From Sambucus nigra (Eukaryota > Streptophyta > Magnoliopsida > Dipsacales > Adoxaceae), in NCBI GenBank assembly GCA_949130495.1, contig OX422220.1, positions 123,503,810 through 123,567,809 of the forward strand: a stretch of 64,000 nucleotides of DNA, given 5' to 3'. The translations under genes were made by a program, and so were the position numbers. Under the pieces are notes generated by a model. The model saw only the letters and a list, made by a program, of their open reading frames with translations, had not been told where the DNA came from and ran no database searches. This document shows positions 36,842 through 47,841 of the stretch, one piece after another (the first letter of the stretch is position 1; each line of letters opens with the position of its first letter).

Positions 36842-37282
36842 TCAAAGGACATTATTGTTCGACCCTTCTGCAGTCTCTAGGTCCTCTACCTTAGTCTCTT
36901 CCCATGTGAACTCAGCAACGAAGTCTGTAAGTGCCTGCCCTTTGATGGCCACCCTTGGCTGATAGGTAAGGTCATACTCCCCTAAATCAATGGCCCAGGT
37001 CACCAACCTTCTCGACTTCTCAGGTTTATGAAGGACCTGTCTTAGTGGGGAATCGGTGAGGGCGATCATGGAATGGGCTTGAAAGTAGGGCTTCATCTTC
37101 CTTGAAGCATGTATTAGGGCTAAGGCTAATTTTTCCATCCGAGGATAATTTTTCTTAGACCCTTGAAGGGCTTTACTGTTAAAATATACAGGCCTTTGGA
37201 CCCCAACGTCCTCCCATACTATGGTTGCACTTATAGCTAATTCAAAGACTGATAGATAAACATACAATTTCTCTCCTACCAT
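36842..37282 (-). pseudogene. G pol: first RNase H (gypsy type)
   Basis: YLSVFELAISATIVWEDVG, VYFNSKALQGSKKNYPRMEKLALALIHASRKMKPYF and LTDSPLRQVLHKPEKSRRLV follow the family order for Tat elements. A stop at 36842 separates it from the next domain. Confidence 0.85.
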
Positions 37283-37297
37283 GGATCGAGATAAGAG

Positions 37298-38140
37298 CTA
37301 GGGAGACCCAAGGTAGGACTTAATTTGGTTAAAAGCCTCTTCACCCTCTTTGTCCCATTCGAAGGCCTTTCTGAGCACCTTAAAGAATGAAAGGCACTTG
37401 TCCGTCACTCTTGAAATAAATCTATTGAGTGCAGCCACTCTTCCAGTGAGCCTTTGAACGTCCTTGATACTCCTTGGTGTCTTCATATCAAGAAAAGCCC
37501 TGATTTTCTCAAGGTTTGCTTCTATTCCTCTTTGATTAATGATGAATCCAAGAAACTTCCCAGCTCCTACCCCGAAGACACACTTCACCGGGTTGAGTTT
37601 CATCCTGTACAGGTCCATAGTATTGAAGGTCTTTTCAAGGTGCCACATGAGTGCAGGACTTTAAGCTCTTCGTTAGCATATCGTCTACATACACCTTCAT
37701 AGTCTTGCCTATTTGGTCTTTAAACATCTTATTCATAAGACGTTGGTATGTTTCCCCGCATTTTTCAAACCGAAGGGCATAACCTTGTAGCAGTATGTTC
37801 CTTTGTCGATAATGAAGGTTATCTTCTCTGAGTCTTCTGTATCCATGAAGATTTGATTATATCCTGAATACGTATCCATGAAGCTCATGAGCTCATGCCC
37901 TGCAGTAACATCTACCATCTGATCTATCCGAGGTAAGGGATAGCTGTCTTTTAGGCAAGACTTATTTACGTCGATAAAATCAATGCACATTCTCCATTTT
38001 CCATTGAATTTGGGCACAATGACTGCATTCGATAGCCACTCCGGATATATGACTTGTCTAATAAACTCAGCCTCTTCTAATTTTTTAACCTCTTCTCGAA
38101 TGACATCATACTTCTCCCTAGAGTAAACTCTTTATCTTTG
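37298..38140 (-). pseudogene. G pol: reverse transcriptase
   Basis: Motifs in order on the minus strand: KWRMCIDFIDVNKSCLKDSYPLPRID (38000-37920), FMDTYSGYNQI (37880), VMPFGLKNAG (37760), the catalytic YVDD (37691-37680) and the thumb with LNPVKCVFGVGAGKFLGFI (37600-37550). The frame breaks between 37733 and 37648. The catalytic YVDD codons are intact. This is the enzyme that copied the element RNA into DNA. Confidence 0.92.
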
Positions 38141-38943
38141 TTTAATAGGCCTAGCATCTTTAGTCACATTGAGCTTATGACACATAACCTCAGGGTTGAT
38201 GCCGGGCATGTCTGCGTGACTCCAAGCGAAGACACTCTCCCTCTTCCTCAAGAAGTTTATCAGTTCTTCCTTGATTTCTTCTTTTAAGGCTTTGCCGACC
38301 TGGACAGTTTTTTTCAGTTCGTTCTCATTGAGGACGATGGATTCTACCTCTTCCGCGGCCTCTCCCTTATTTAACTTTGTTTCATCTCTTGGGTCAAGTG
38401 TATCAATGTTATAAGTGGTGTTTTCCCTCGTATGGGACTCTCTCTCTTCAGCCCAGTTAAAGTAGCATTCTCGTGCTATGGTCTGGTCACCTTGCACTTC
38501 CCCTACCCCATAGGGGGTCAGGAATTTTAGCATCTGATGGACCGTGGATGACACGACCTGGAACTCCTTAAGGGCTACCCTTCCTATGATGAGGTTATAG
38601 GCCAAGAAGACATTTTTGTCCATAACAAAAAAATGATCTTCCGGGTTAACCTCTTAGGCCACTCATCGCCCATCCGTACATCCATCTCATACATGCCCAA
38701 TGGGTGGACCTTTTCACCGCTAAATCCCATTAAAGGATGATGATAGGGTACCAGCCTAGCTCTACTAAGACTTAGGCTCTTAAAGCATGGCCAAAACATC
38801 ACATCTGCAGAACTTCCCCCATCCACGAGAATTCTCTGCACCTCGCATCCATGCACCCTTGTTGTAATTACCAAAGGGTCATCATGCGGAGCTAGGATGA
38901 CTTTGAAGTCGAGTCGGGAGAACCCAACTACGAGAGTGTCCAT
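38132..38943 (-). pseudogene. G pol: aspartic protease and linker
   Basis: CEVQRILVDGGSSADVMFWP (38860-38800) is the retroviral-type aspartic protease site in the D-G-G form usual in Tat elements. A linker follows (YNLIIGRVALKEFQ; then NKGEAAEEV and 'MPGINPEVMCHKLNV') up to the RT start. A frameshift near 38600 separates the two readable parts (38943-38584 and 38623-38132). Confidence 0.88.
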
Positions 38944-38961
38944 ATCTACATTCTTTCTCTT

Positions 38962-40109
38962 TTACATAGTTTCAGAAGACATCAGGTTTAACACTTCAAG
39001 TTTGGCCACTGATTTGGCCTCTGCCACATGAGCTTTCCTGTCAGCAACCTCAGAACCACCCCCCGAAAGTCCTCCGCATATGGTGCTAATGCCAAAGGAG
39101 ATCATACCAACCCTCTTCACTGGGGTGTTGTCATCTTTCAGAGGGAGGTCTGGATCATCTTCGTCATCTCTGTCTAAGTCACCATATCTTCTTGATGGGG
39201 TGTCGTCACGACATCGGTCATTCCTCTTCTTTTTGGGGTCATCTCTTCCCCATTTGGAAGCTTTTCCATCAACATATTTCCTCAACTTTCCTGACTTCAA
39301 CATCTTCTCGATCTCATCCTTCAAGGATAAAAAGTTGTTTGTTATATGGCCATGGTCTTGGTGGAATTCACACCATAAGTTCTGGTTCCTCTTATGTGGA
39401 GGGGCCTTCAGCTTCTCTGGCCATCTCAAGGATCAATCATTCTTGATCTCATTGAGGATGTGTTCGCAGCGTACCGTAAAAGGGGTATAATGCGCAAACT
39501 TATCATCAGCTGACCTCTTCTTTCCATCCTTCTTTCTTTGGAACTTTCTGCTGCTACCGTGGTTCTCGTCTTCATACTTAGCGGCCATGTCTTCTTCAGC
39601 GTTCATGACCTTCCCCGCAGTTGCCAATAGCTATACCATGGACTTTGGAGGTCTTTCGCAAGTTTCCACAACAACTTTCCCTTCTGAAAACCCCCTATGA
39701 GTGCGGTCATGGCAATATTCTCTTCGTAATCTTCAACTTCAAGTTTTTCTTTGTTGAACCTGGCGATGTAGTCTCTTAGGCTCTCGTGCTTGCCTTGCTT
39801 GACATACAACAGATGGGTGGTATTTTTTTGAGGTCTTACCCCAAAGCAGAAATTGTGAATGAACCGTTCAGCTAAACCCTTAAAGTTCTCAATTGAATTC
39901 TTCAGAAGAGAAGTGAACCATATGTGCGCAGCTCCCGTCAAAGTCCCAGAGAAGGTTCGGCATTTCATCTCATCGGGTATTGAGTAAATGTCGGCCGCTG
40001 AATGGTACATCTCAATATGATTTACAGGATTGGTGCTACAGCCATACTTGGGAGTCACTGTAGATGGCTTGAACTTGGCTGGGGTAGGGAAGCTCTCTAT
40101 CTTAGCCAC
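38962..40109 (-). pseudogene. G gag
   Basis: 40109-39603 holds the capsid-like Retrotrans_gag domain (HIWFTSLLKNSIENFKGLAERFI-type start, then YIARFNKEKLEVEDYEENIA). 39627-39433 is a basic linker. 39429-38962 has a CEFHQDHGHITNN finger motif whose last Cys is missing, then a charged Asp/Arg-rich stretch. Gag forms the particle and packages RNA. The pieces are separated by stops and frameshifts. A likely start Met (MALELEPPLP) is near 40947, with broken frames between 40947 and 40109. Confidence 0.85.
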
Positions 40110-40947
40110 GAACGGAGAGCCTTCTGAGAAACCCCTTTGTAGTGGATCCCTACTTTTGATGAGGTCTCATATCTTATCCTCAAGACGTTGGATGGAGTCA
40201 TTCCATGGTCTTGCATCGTCGGCCTAACCGAGGTTGTCCCCAGCCACCTCTAAGGGGTGGATCGAGGGTTCCCCATCCGCGGCACAACGCTTGTTGTTGA
40301 CCTCTTCTTGGTCTCTTCCTCATCCTTGATGAGGCCAAAGTTGCCTCTCTTCCATTTTTAAGCCAACTGCACTTCTCGACCTTGACAACCTTTGTCTTAG
40401 GTCATTTACGAGGCTGATCCTTTGAAAGGCTGACCCTCTGCTTAGTCGATCAAAGGCTGATCCGCATTGTTGGGCTTCTTGACCTCTTCTTCCCCCACAA
40501 CCATGGCTTCGTTGGATAGGACGAACTATATTGTTTGTAACCTCATACGGCTCCTAACATTCTTCTGGAACATATTCCGTCTCTAGATCATCATATGTAT
40601 CCTCAGGGCAATAGTTTCCTCACCTCCCCAGGAGCAAGCGCCTAGGGTCAGCAACGTCCCTCCTCCGCTAGGGTGTAGGTTGGTCTTTCCGTGGTGCCTG
40701 GGGTGGTCCCCTGGCGTCAGGATGAGGCTGAACAGCCGTCGGAGTGATCATTTTCGGTGAAACTCCAGGTGGCCTCATCCTATTTTGGCTGAGTTATGCA
40801 AACTGCTCCTGCATTGCTTGTTGCGTTGCAGCCACAAACCTCGAAGATTGCGGCTACCTCTGCCATTTCGGATTGGGGTGGTGCCTGGCTGGAGCTAGGT
40901 CCCCCCGCACCAGGCAACGGAAGAGGTGGTTCTAATTCTAGTGCCAT
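40110..40947 (-). pseudogene. G gag N-terminal region, broken
   Basis: From the Met at about 40947 the minus strand reads a Pro-rich start (MALELEPPLPLPGAGGPSSS). Stops then interrupt before the capsid domain. Pro/Arg/Glu-rich composition is usual for this part in Tat gag. Confidence 0.55.
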
Positions 40948-41102
40948 GTGTTAGCACAAAAGAGATTGATTAGTAAATGAGCTTAATACCTTACAAAAGC
41001 TCTTTCAATGGTGAAATAGCTCCACACAAGGGGGGAGGCCTGGTTCACCACCAGAGTCTCCGGTGAGGCTAAGCGAATAAAGAGGAAGAGATAGCTTCTC
41101 TC

Positions 41103-41120
41103 TTCCCACAGACGGTGCCA
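41103..41120 (-). promoter_or_regulatory. Primer binding site of G
   Basis: The minus strand reads TGGCACCGTCTGTGGGAA, 3 bases inside the 5' LTR. This is the type seen in Tat elements and differs from the initiator-Met sites of A, B and C. The exact tRNA is not determined. Confidence 0.8.
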
Positions 41121-41123
41121 AAA

Positions 41124-42088
41124 TGATGATGCTGGAAATAGCACCACCCTTCAAAGTGTTCGTAAGCTCAATTCCATGTTAACAATGGAAGTATAAGGGT
41201 ATATACACATTTAGTAGAAGGAGGTGAGGAGAAGAGGTTTCACACCGAAATATAAGTGGTTCAACCAATCAGGCCTACATCCACTGTGCAAGTGTATGAT
41301 GTATACCACTGTATAAGGGCTCTAATGGCCATAGATACAACCTTTTAAGCTTTCTCTCTCTACTGTGTATTTGGACAGAGTTTCATCTAGGGTTGCTAAT
41401 TTCGGGGTCCACTTCAAGGAGGAGAAGATAAGTATATATAGTATCTAGGGGGTGTAATGTACCCCCATGCATACGATGAGCATGTGCGTGTTGACCTAGC
41501 CAATATGATGAAGACATCTGTCACAGTCACATGTAGAGAATGAAGATGAAATATTCCCCCCACGTGAGGGGAATGATTTGTTATAACTAATTTGTGTACA
41601 CGTGTCCTTATCCACACATATGCGCACAAGAGCTCGGACATCTATGAATGGTCATAACCTCGGCCTGGAAGAATACGAGGTTGATGAAGCCTGGCAGTTA
41701 TCCAATCCGAGATTAATCATGATGGCCTCGGCTAAAGTGGAGCCGAGGTAAGGTAAGTGGAGTCATAAGGTCGGCCTGGGCCGAGGTTATTCTGGAACAT
41801 GCTAGGAACATCGGTTGATTCCCTAACGAAGCTAGTCTTGATGGAAGTATAGCTTCTGTAACCTCGGCCTACTCCCAGCCGAGGTTGTAATCCCCTGGTT
41901 GGCCTGATGAATAACTATTCCCATGGACATGAAGGTCTCTCTTGACGAGGTTGGTAGTAACGTCGGCCATGGCCGACCTTGCCTGGGACGAGACCGCTGG
42001 TCATTAATCTAAGGCCCCTCCAACGTCGACCATATTCCTGGTCGAGGTTGATGTCTCTGAGCCGAGGTGGTACATCTGGGGCATATCA
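41124..42088 (-). mobile_element. G 5' LTR (965 bp)
   Basis: Partner of 29870-30836. It starts TGATATGCCCC and ends CATCATCA on the minus strand, and carries the same 16-bp palindrome at 41962-41977. Confidence 0.9.
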
Positions 42089-42093
42089 TCACA

Positions 42094-44110
42094 GTATTTT
42101 ATTAGCCTTAGATTCGTGTGTGATTCGAGTTTACTGGCAGTATCGATAACACTATATAGTGTATGTCTATACATTTTTCTGCGGTAGCGAGATTCTATTT
42201 TGAATTTCTATCTGGTTGTACTTCTCATTTTGTATGTGATATACAAGCATAGTACTATTATAAGAGTAATGTTATCATATTATCAAAGTGATATCAGGCT
42301 AATGATTGCAAGACTATCATCTCCGCAGTTCCAGGGTGGAACATGTTGTTGGTGCAATATCTCACCTGGATATAGGTTGAGCTCACCATTTATTATATGT
42401 TTAGATGGAACTTCGGTGAGTAGATGTTTCATTATCATGATTCGAGTGCGTGGAGACCTTATATATATGATTTAAGGTATGCAGGATGTATTGTTAAGCT
42501 ATGAGTTTAAGCTCATTGTTGTTTGCGCAAAGGACTTAGTGTTAGTGAAAGTGCCTTGTGGTATGGCTCCCAGAAAGAAATAGGAGTTCAGACCACATTT
42601 TGTTGATAGAGGGGATGGGGTTATCCCGATTGTATTTTTGAAGTTAACGGACCTCCACGATTGACAAAGTTAAGTAGTAGTGTATCAGAGGGGTTCCTTG
42701 TTTGGATTTTTCTTACGAGACACTCCACGCATGAAACTTAACGACGTTGGGAGTGGAGAAATGTTATGGGATGCAAAGATGTTGGTTTTGATGATAAGTT
42801 ACCTAGTGTCGAGAAAACACTATAGACTGAGAGTCATGTGATGATTTCATGCTTATGGAGATAGAAGTGCTATGGAGAAGCACTGAAACGGTTCTCTCGC
42901 CGAAAGTATGTGGATGAGGCAAGGTAAGGAAATGAGTGAGGCATGAGTTGGAGAATTGATTTAAGTCTTATAGCCAAGCCCTCATTTGAGGGAAAATTCC
43001 GAGGTAATATATTTTGGGTATGATGTTTGTAATACTTTTGCAGAGAGTAGGCGCCCCGATTAGTTGGACTTTCCATTTCGTCGATTTGGAAAGACATAGT
43101 GGTAAAAGAACGTTAGTAGGATAGAGAGGTAGGGTTTTAGAACGTCCCGCTGGTGTGCCTTAAGCCGTTATATCTTGACGATCGATAATGTGAGGAAGTA
43201 GTGTAATGGGAGGGTTCCTTGTCTGGATTTCTCTTTGCGAGACGTCCCACGTATGAAACTGAGCGAATGTCGGAAGTCGGGAGAGGTCTTGGTCACTAGG
43301 GACATGATTAGTATGGTATTCATTTTATGTGTGTAGGAAACACATCGATTATTGGGATGTAAGACCAGTGAGGCATGTGGCGCGATTGATGATAAGATTG
43401 GTCAGTCGACCTTAAGGAGGATTGGACTTCTAGGTATAGGAAGAATTGGATCTTGAGAAGACTGTTGAGAATACCCAAGTTTTAGCACCAGGCCAAGAAA
43501 GTGAGGCCCATCTTTAGAGAGAGTGTTACATCTATGACATTTATAGAAATTGTGCGGATAGTCACGGATTAAAAGGTTTAGGGTCACCTTGGAAGTTGAT
43601 TTTACATATCGCCAAAAATAGAAGGGGGATTAGTATATAAAATGAAAATTTATGCTATGAGGTAGTCATAAATGGATTTGGCGTGTGTTGGATGGAATGT
43701 CGTAGGAGGTACGCAATAATCCAATCATGGGTACAATAGGTATAGTTTCCCTTTGAGTAAATTCTAAGTCATTAGGTGAGTGAACGGACACTTAGAGTGT
43801 CAGCTAGAGTATCGACTTTTTGAGACGTTAGAGCAGTGGTTATAGGCTTGTTTTCTTTATGTGCGGTTATAGAAGCACTAGGTACGACGTGTCATTGTTA
43901 GAGTTAACCTTACGATCGAGGTAGTGTTGCAACATATAGAGATATAGTTAAGTTTGTGGTTAAGCTAGTGCGTTAGAATATAAGCCTTGAGATAGTCGGG
44001 TTCTATTTGAGTTAGTACCTTTCGGCTTGTGTATGTAAGATGAGATGTGACTACAGATCCTAAGTTAGTGTCACCGATAGTATTCGAATTTTGGGGACGA
44101 AATTCCGTTG
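42094..44110 (+). mobile_element. A interior, right part
   Basis: About 2 kb without gag-pol motifs. It carries two copies of the shared module (42655-42770, 43160-43290) and aligns with B's interior, including the block 'gaggcccatctttagagagagtgttac' (43501 here, about 5660 in B). Just before the polypurine tract it reads ttttggggacgaaattccg, the standard plant gypsy lead-in. Confidence 0.75.
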
Positions 44111-44123
44111 TAAGTGGGGAGAA
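44111..44123 (+). promoter_or_regulatory. Polypurine tract of A
   Basis: taagtggggagaa directly precedes the 3' LTR start TGTAATACCCC. Confidence 0.9.
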
Positions 44124-45400
44124 TGTAATACCCCGCACTTTTATGGATATTAAAATTACATAAATGGGTGTAATTTGGAGATTTGAGGAATTTCTCTGAA
44201 TAATAATTTTTGGAAATTACGAGTGTGGGATGTTTTTCGATGTGTGTTACATTTACTTTTGGGACTAAGTAAATGTGTCGAATTATTTTGATTACATATC
44301 GCAGTTGGGTAAAGAGACAAAGGATAATACTTTAATTGGAAAAACCCGTATTAAGATGTATTGGGTTTAAATAGTGAATTTTATTTTAGTGACTCGGATG
44401 GAGATTTCGGGTGTGCAGTTGGTTTCGAAATGGCCGAGATAGTCAGAATAGAGTATCTGGAGGTAGTGTTTAGGTTTCGAAAATTTTTGGACTAATAGGG
44501 ACTCACAATTGAGTAAACGAATCAGTTTTGGGTTTATAAGGGATAAACCATCATTTCTCTCTATACAAGGCAAGAAAGAGTGGGAGAAAGAAAGAAAAAA
44601 AGGGAAAAGAAGAAATGAAGGAATAGAGGAAGAAGAAAAAGGATTTTCAGGCCAAACTCCGCGGGATTCGACTAGAGATCGTCGGATTTTATCCACGAAG
44701 CAAGTGTTTACTTGCTTTCTTCTTTTTAAGCATAAATATCATAATATAATTGGAAGTTATAAACTAAAGATTTTCGGGATGGGTTTCGTTAATCAAAACG
44801 GGTTTTTCAAAAGTTTAACGAATAAACCCCGGATAATATCCAATTTGAGAAACTTAGGAATTTCTTGAAATCGATTGTTGGTTATGGGTTCTAGGATGTT
44901 TAGGACCTTTTTTATGTGCGTTTATGTTGTTGATTGAGGTTGGTGGTCGATAGGATAGGGGATAAAAGATTAGGGTTACATGAATGGACGAAACAGAGGC
45001 TTCGGAGAAGAAGCTTCCCTATTCGGTCGATCGATCGACCCAACAGAAATTTTGACAGTTTCGGCTAGTTAAGTTTAAATGGAAAAAATTCCCAAATTAA
45101 TTCATCCTAGCTTATTTATTTGAGAAAATAAATACCCAGCTAAGGTAATTCATACCTAGCCATTTAAGGGAGTTAAATTTGGGACTAGGAGGGTGCAAAA
45201 TTGTGAGGCACTTAATGAGTAATTTTGAGAAAAAATAAAATTGTGGAGATAGGCAATTGGTGTTCCCAAAAATAGAGTGGGTACTTCTAAATTTTTAATT
45301 GGAGTGAGATGTATACCTTGGGTTAATTGAGTAAAATCCAGGCTTACTAATAAAAGGGTGTTCGAGATGAGTAACATTCAGGATAATATTTCGGCGGGCG

Positions 45401-45436
<36 letters not shown>

Positions 45437-45796
45437 GTGCGTAGAAAATATATTTATATGTCGCCTAAATGTTTGGAATAAATCCTAGGATGCTAAAGAA
45501 TGGAAATTAAGGATAGGGGCTAGAGATGTATGAGCGGCTACCCGGGGTCGGTTGCCGACTATGATTATAGGTAACGCGATGCCTATACGATTAAAATAAG
45601 AGTAGATTATACTTATTTAATTAGTATGAATTGGTATATTCAGAGAGTATATAAATCCTTAAAAGTGATTAAGGTACGAGTTATATATAAAGGGAGAGAA
45701 TACTTTTGAGTTTAGTATTTTAAGTGTATGAGTACCTATATACTATTACGAATGGAAACATTCGGGATTATTGGCTATCGCTCTGAGAGTTTGGCA

Positions 45797-45840
<44 letters not shown>

Positions 45841-46884
45841 GTAAGTGATGTATATTATATATATGATGTGATTAAAGTATATATAATATGATACGAATAC
45901 ATATATATGTGTGTGTGATTGGTATATTTCTACTTTAGAGGCTGGTTCCATGGGCCTTCCCGGGCGTAGAGTTAGATCAGCCAAATTATATATTTTTTCT
46001 AGTGCGATCCAGGGATGTTGCGCGATGTGGGTGAATCCCATGGCTTGAGGAGCAGGGAGAGTATATCCCCAGGTCATAGCATCCCATAAATGGGTGTGAT
46101 ATTGTTATCCTATTTTTAGGAGGGAATATGACCGCCTACACCATTGTGTATTTTACCATGACCATGAGTGAGTCTGGCTTGGTACCATGGTTGAGTGTGT
46201 AAACTCGGATTTGGATAGGCACTATGAGACTGCATCCTCGAGTTATAGCTCGGAGGGATGGTTATTATACTTATGATTGTGATAGGTCTAATTATACTTG
46301 TTGCGTATAGTATATTGCTTGTATATGAAGATGGGATATCATATAAAGTAAACATATATAAGAATGGAGAGAATGATAAGATGACATTCCCCTTCCGATA
46401 GATTTATATCTGGATCTATATGAATATGAATTATAGGTTCTAGTGAGAACTATATATATTTTTATAGGAGTTTTTTGTATATGGGTTATGTGCTGAGGGC
46501 CTAATGAATCTCGACGATCAATATTTCCAGGTAGTAGTGTATCGGGGGGTTACTTGTTTGGATTTTCCTTCGCGATACACCCCACGCACGAAACGTAGCG
46601 TCGTGTTGGGACTGGGGATAAGTTTAGTCCTTAGTACTTGGGTTGCGAGGACCTTTAGAAGATAGGTGAAACCAGCGAGTTAGGCAAGGTAGCTTAACTA
46701 GGTTGTATAAAGGTATACAATAGGTGTGCACTATTAGAAGAAGGGTGAGGGGTATCTCATGGGAGTACAATACCAATTTAAATATGAGATAAATTCATAT
46801 TTTTAAAATATGGCATTTATGCACTAGCAAAATATTTTCAAAACTCGGACTCTGACCCGTTTCTCTATTTTCTCCTCTCTTGTT

Positions 46885-46916
<32 letters not shown>

Positions 46917-47374
46917 TAGGTGTCGAGACATAGGGACGCCTGGATGATGATTCCTTCGAGTCAGACGTTTGCTACAGGAACTGTGGATGCATGCATGTTT
47001 ACTTTAGACACTTCTATCCTTGAGATCTAGATAGGAGGTATTGTAAAAACACTCGGGCATATGGCCTAATTGTATTCATTATTATTTTACCACGCTTTGA
47101 TTTAAGGCTATTCGATTGGATTGTATTATTATGTTAAACCGAGTGTTCGGTTATTTTATTTCATTTCAATTTTGTATATATAAACTGTGTGAATGTTTTA
47201 AATTGAATGATTTGGTTAAAAAGATTAGTTAAATAAAATTCTGATGCCGGCCTAATAGGTCATTAGTAATTAAATTGGTTTTCAACAATGATGCTGAGAA
47301 TGAACCATATGAGACTCCTGTTTTGATTTGATATAGGATTGATCACCCGGTATTTTATTAGGCGGGGTGTCACA
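44124..47374 (+). mobile_element. A 3' LTR (3251 bp)
   Basis: It is uninterrupted and is the reference for where C split the 5' LTR. It has a mutated TATA (44561-44570), one palindrome (45025-45040), (AT)n runs (45403-45433, 45801-45838, 46890-46917) and a module copy (46510-46650). Confidence 0.9.
45025..45040. repeat. GATCGATC palindrome in A 3' LTR
   Basis: ggtcgatcgatcgacc, a perfect 16-bp palindrome. The second palindrome of the 5' LTR is missing here, consistent with a deletion between the two similar sequences. Confidence 0.9.
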
Positions 47375-47758
47375 GTATCTAGAAAAGAATACTTGAATTT
47401 TTAATTTGAGATGTGCCTAAAAATAAATTATATCTCGTAAATTGGGATGAAAAGAGTCCTTATTGATGATATTGACATTCTAATATGAGCAAATCAAATA
47501 GTACCTAACTCAATTATTTTAAGACACAATGACATTTATTTTTAAAGTATGTTGAATCACATTTATTCTCTCATTATAAATAAAACAAATATATATTAAA
47601 AAACAAATAAATTATAATCAAAATAAAACCAATATTTAGTTTAAAAAATGTCAAAGGTAAAAGTAAATTGCAAAGTAGCGCAAGTTTAAACATAATTCAT
47701 TTCTAAGTAAACCAAAATATAAAGGTCGAGAGATTTGGAGTATTCTGGTAAGAATGTA

Positions 47759-47841
<83 letters not shown>

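Larger units (their letters stand above)
29870..42088 (-). mobile_element. Element G: Tat-lineage Ty3/gypsy retrotransposon nested in A
   Basis: LTRs are 29870-30836 and 41124-42088, TG...CA on the minus strand, with target duplication TCACA on both sides (29865-29869, 42089-42093). Minus-strand order: 5' LTR, primer site, gag, protease, RT, RNase H, archaeal-type RNase H, integrase, 128-bp tandem array, antisense ORF (plus strand), polypurine tract, 3' LTR. A second RNase H of archaeal type and an antisense 3' ORF are hallmarks of the Tat lineage (Retand/Grande/RIRE2 type). The copy is defective, with many stops and shifts. Confidence 0.95.
14087..47374 (+). mobile_element. Element A: nested large-LTR retrotransposon without gag-pol
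   Basis: LTRs run from 14087-28583 (interrupted by C) and 44124-47374. Both start TGTAATACCC and end GGGGTGTCACA. The primer site is at 28586 and the polypurine tract at 44111. Without C (11.2 kb) and G (12.2 kb), A is about 9.9 kb: two LTRs of about 3.3 kb and an interior of about 3.3 kb. No gag, protease, RT or integrase is recognised in that interior, so it fits the LARD class (large retrotransposon derivative). Flanking 5-mers (tggaa at left, gtatc at right) do not form a target duplication. Confidence 0.85.

Noticed and set aside
39080..39490. Plus-strand ORF of 136 codons over gag
   Set aside because: It is the antisense shadow of G gag, rich in Ser/Leu from Asp/Glu/Arg codons of the other strand.
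44367..44868. Overlapping ORFs of 109 and 119 codons on both strands of A's 3' LTR
   Set aside because: The same region in the 5' LTR (14348 onward) does not keep the frames. They cover the promoter and leader.
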